Positions 62,349 to 64,000 of a stretch of DNA of 64,000 nt are shown here, in pieces. The notes below the pieces were generated by a model, which did not search any database, was not told where the DNA came from, and saw nothing but the letters and a program-made list of their open reading frames with translations. Position 1 is the first letter of the stretch. Every line of letters begins with the position of its first letter. The stretch spans positions 1-64,000 of the forward strand of contig CAMBIX010000010.1 in assembly GCA_945867815.1 (NCBI GenBank), written 5' to 3'. The stretch comes from an uncultured Veillonellaceae bacterium. Its GTDB lineage: Bacteria > Bacillota > Negativicutes > Veillonellales > Veillonellaceae. The translations under genes were made by a program, and so were the position numbers.

Positions 62349-63443
62349 ATGCGCATATTAGATCGATATATATTGAAAGCCTTTGTCGGCCCTTTCTTAT
62401 TTGGTATTTTTGCTTTTACGAGTATTTTTATAGGTACAGGTACCCTTTTTAAAATTGCCCAGTATATAACCCAGTATGGAGCCTCTATATGGGCGGTTAC
62501 GAGAGCCTTTTTCTTGGCTATGCCGAGTATTGTTGTCTTAACTTTCCCTATGGCCGTTTTATTAGCCTCTTTGATGGCCTTTAGTAAGTTAAGTGCTACT
62601 AGTGAAATTACAGTTATGAGGGCTGGCGGGCAAAGTTTCTTGCGGTTGGCTACGCCTGTATATGTATTGGCTTTGGTTATTTCCTTGTGTACCGTAGCTT
62701 TTAATGAATATGTAGTGCCAGCAACAAATCATGCTTACCAGTCTATTATTCGTAATGAAATTATGAAGGAAGCCACTCCGCGGACCCAGAATCATATTGT
62801 CTTAAAGACGATGGATGGGGATAACATTAGTACCCTTATGTATGCGCGGGAATACAATGCGGATACTAAGCAGCTAAAAGGGATTACGGTACAGCAATTC
62901 TCTAATGGCAATGTATCCCAAATGGAAAACGCTCAGACCGCTAAGTGGACGGGCCAGTACTGGATTATGTATAATGGGACTATTTATGACTTATCGACTA
63001 AAGGAGCTGGTATTGAACGAACCATGACCTTTACGGAACAGGTTTTGCCAATTAAACGAAATCCAGACCAGTTGTCTCGTGACCAAATGAAACCAGAAGA
63101 AATGACTATTAAACAGTTGCGGGAACAGATTAAGGCGTATAAGTCTAGTTATGTGGATACGTCAGAACTAGAAATGGAATTGTATCAACGCTTTTCTATT
63201 CCATTGGCTAGTTTTGTCTTTGCCTTAATTGGGGCGCCATTAGGTTTACAGAAGACGCGGTCGAGTTCATCATCAGTTGGTTTTGGTGTGAGTGTTCTGA
63301 TTATCTTTATTTACTATGGGATTATGACCTTTACGGCGGCTCTTGGTAAAGGGGATGTATTACCGCCAGTGGTGGCCGCCTTTATTCCTGATGGAATTGG
63401 GGTCTTAGCAGGGCTCTTCTTGAATTGGAGGGCGTCTAAGTAA
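62349..63443 (+). CDS. LptF/LptG family LPS export permease
   Basis: 364 residues of the YjgP/YjgQ family: three transmembrane helices at each end (about 12-110 and 278-360) around a periplasmic jellyroll. N-terminal LDRYILKAFVGPFLFGIFAF and the coupling region MAFSKLSATSEITVMRAGG are typical. Only one such gene is in this block, whereas E. coli needs both LptF and LptG. Either it forms a homodimer or a second copy is elsewhere. RBS GGGAG. Confidence 0.92.
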   Translation: MRILDRYILKAFVGPFLFGIFAFTSIFIGTGTLFKIAQYITQYGASIWAVTRAFFLAMPSIVVLTFPMAVLLASLMAFSKLSATSEITVMRAGGQSFLRLATPVYVLALVISLCTVAFNEYVVPATNHAYQSIIRNEIMKEATPRTQNHIVLKTMDGDNISTLMYAREYNADTKQLKGITVQQFSNGNVSQMENAQTAKWTGQYWIMYNGTIYDLSTKGAGIERTMTFTEQVLPIKRNPDQLSRDQMKPEEMTIKQLREQIKAYKSSYVDTSELEMELYQRFSIPLASFVFALIGAPLGLQKTRSSSSSVGFGVSVLIIFIYYGIMTFTAALGKGDVLPPVVAAFIPDGIGVLAGLFLNWRASK

Positions 63444-63496
63444 GGCGCAAACACTTATGTCCCTCGCGAGCTTATATGTATTTTGTTGCCGGAGAA

Positions 63497-63590
63497 CGGA
63501 AGCACCTGACGGTCTTCAAAAGCTCCGTCCTCCGCTACGTTCCGCAAGTCGTTTTGAAGAGACGTCAGGCGCTTCGTGACATAGAGGTGT
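63497..63590 (+). repeat. palindromic intergenic repeat, copy E
   Basis: GGAAGCACCTGACGGTCTTC (from 63498) pairs with the arm TTTTGAAGAGACGTCAGGCG (63552 on) and the CTTC after it. Its arms and its tail CTTCGTGACATAGAGG are identical to copy B, more than 7 kb away; only the loop differs (CTACGTTCC inserted). Confidence 0.88.
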
Positions 63591-63632
63591 AGAGGTAGTT
63601 TAATACATTTGATTTTGGAAAGGAGAGGTACG

Positions 63633-64000
63633 ATGTTAGCCGGTTTAGGTATTATAGTTATTATGGCTATTGTTGGCGGTATTGTGGCTTATATTGGCGA
63701 TAAGTTAGGTACTAAGGTTGGCAAGCGTCGTATGTCTTTGTTTGGGTTGCGTCCTAAGTATACGTCGATTATTGTAACGATTATTACAGGGGTGTGTATT
63801 TCGGGAATTACTATGGGTGTATTAGCTTTAGCTTCTAAAAATGTACGGACAGCTTTATTTGGTATGGATCAATTGCGGGCACAGATGAGTGAATTAAATT
63901 CGCAGATTGCGGATAAGAATAAGCTTTTACTTCAAGGTAAAAGTAATTTGGATGCGAAGGTAAAAGAGTTAAATACCGTATCTAATGAAGTTAAGGCTAC
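63633..64000 (+). CDS. DUF3084 domain membrane protein (partial, cut by window end)
   Basis: The first 122 residues are visible. Two hydrophobic helices (GLGIIVIMAIVGGIVAYIGD and IIVTIITGVCISGITMGVLA) bracket the conserved LGTKVGKRRMSLFGLRPKYT, the DUF3084 signature. A coiled coil begins at about residue 85. The function is unknown. RBS AAAGGAGAGG is ideal. The gene runs past the window. Confidence 0.85.
   Translation, partial: MLAGLGIIVIMAIVGGIVAYIGDKLGTKVGKRRMSLFGLRPKYTSIIVTIITGVCISGITMGVLALASKNVRTALFGMDQLRAQMSELNSQIADKNKLLLQGKSNLDAKVKELNTVSNEVKA

Overview
The window looks like chromosome of a diderm Firmicute of the Negativicutes, most probably Veillonella. The sequence is AT-rich with a Firmicutes gene order (divIC, S1-domain gene, tilS, hpt, ftsH, then coaX/birA/greA/lysS/serS). 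Yet it also holds nearly the whole gene set for making and exporting lipid A-Kdo and for building an outer membrane. The species cannot be fixed from sequence alone.

Layout: 1-56 is the 3' end of a 5S rRNA. 199-4470 is an accessory stretch: a rubrerythrin-like gene, a run of small zinc-ribbon/membrane or exported proteins of which three are broken by a single lesion near the 5' end, and a gutted Rpn-type nuclease/transposase. 4581-9387 holds a site-2 protease, a five-fold helix-turn-helix protein, a TauE-like permease and a pyruvate oxidase. 9566-12119 is a folate operon (folE-folP-folB-folK) running into a DivIC/FtsB gene. 12235-25437 is housekeeping: S1 protein, ppx, tilS, hpt, ftsH, birA, coaX, dus, greA, lysS, serS, a small transaldolase and glpX. 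25797-30566 is murA, an MreB with an N-terminal extension, an exported biotinyl-like mini-protein and a SpoIVB-type (S55) protein.

31091-63443 is one large co-directional outer-membrane block. Phospholipid transport and barrel biogenesis come first: mlaE-mlaF-mlaD (MlaD with a C-terminal barrel-like domain), tolC, tamB, bamA and three Skp/OmpH-like genes. Lipid A synthesis follows: lpxD, an lpxL-type acyltransferase, lpxC, fabZ, lpxA, lpxI, lpxB, then msbA for flipping. Kdo supply and transfer come next (waaA, lpxK, kdsB, kdsA, kdsD, kdsC), then a second acyltransferase and LPS transport (lptC, lptA, lptB, one lptF/G permease). A truncated DUF3084 gene ends the window.

Two structured intergenic repeat families stand out. 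One is a roughly 90-100 bp imperfect palindrome, found five times between 43285 and 63590, all in the same orientation and all between envelope genes. The other is a hairpin family whose apical loop (GAGCTGGTAC...AGGCTC) is conserved while its stem changes; it occurs at 25465-25585, 30605-30918 (as a tandem array, reverse orientation) and 39971-40042. The best candidates for something not well described are these two families, the five-HTH protein with its palindromic start-site element, and the cluster of zinc-ribbon genes broken at their first codons. The diverged FolE, lacking an expected active-site histidine, is also worth checking.
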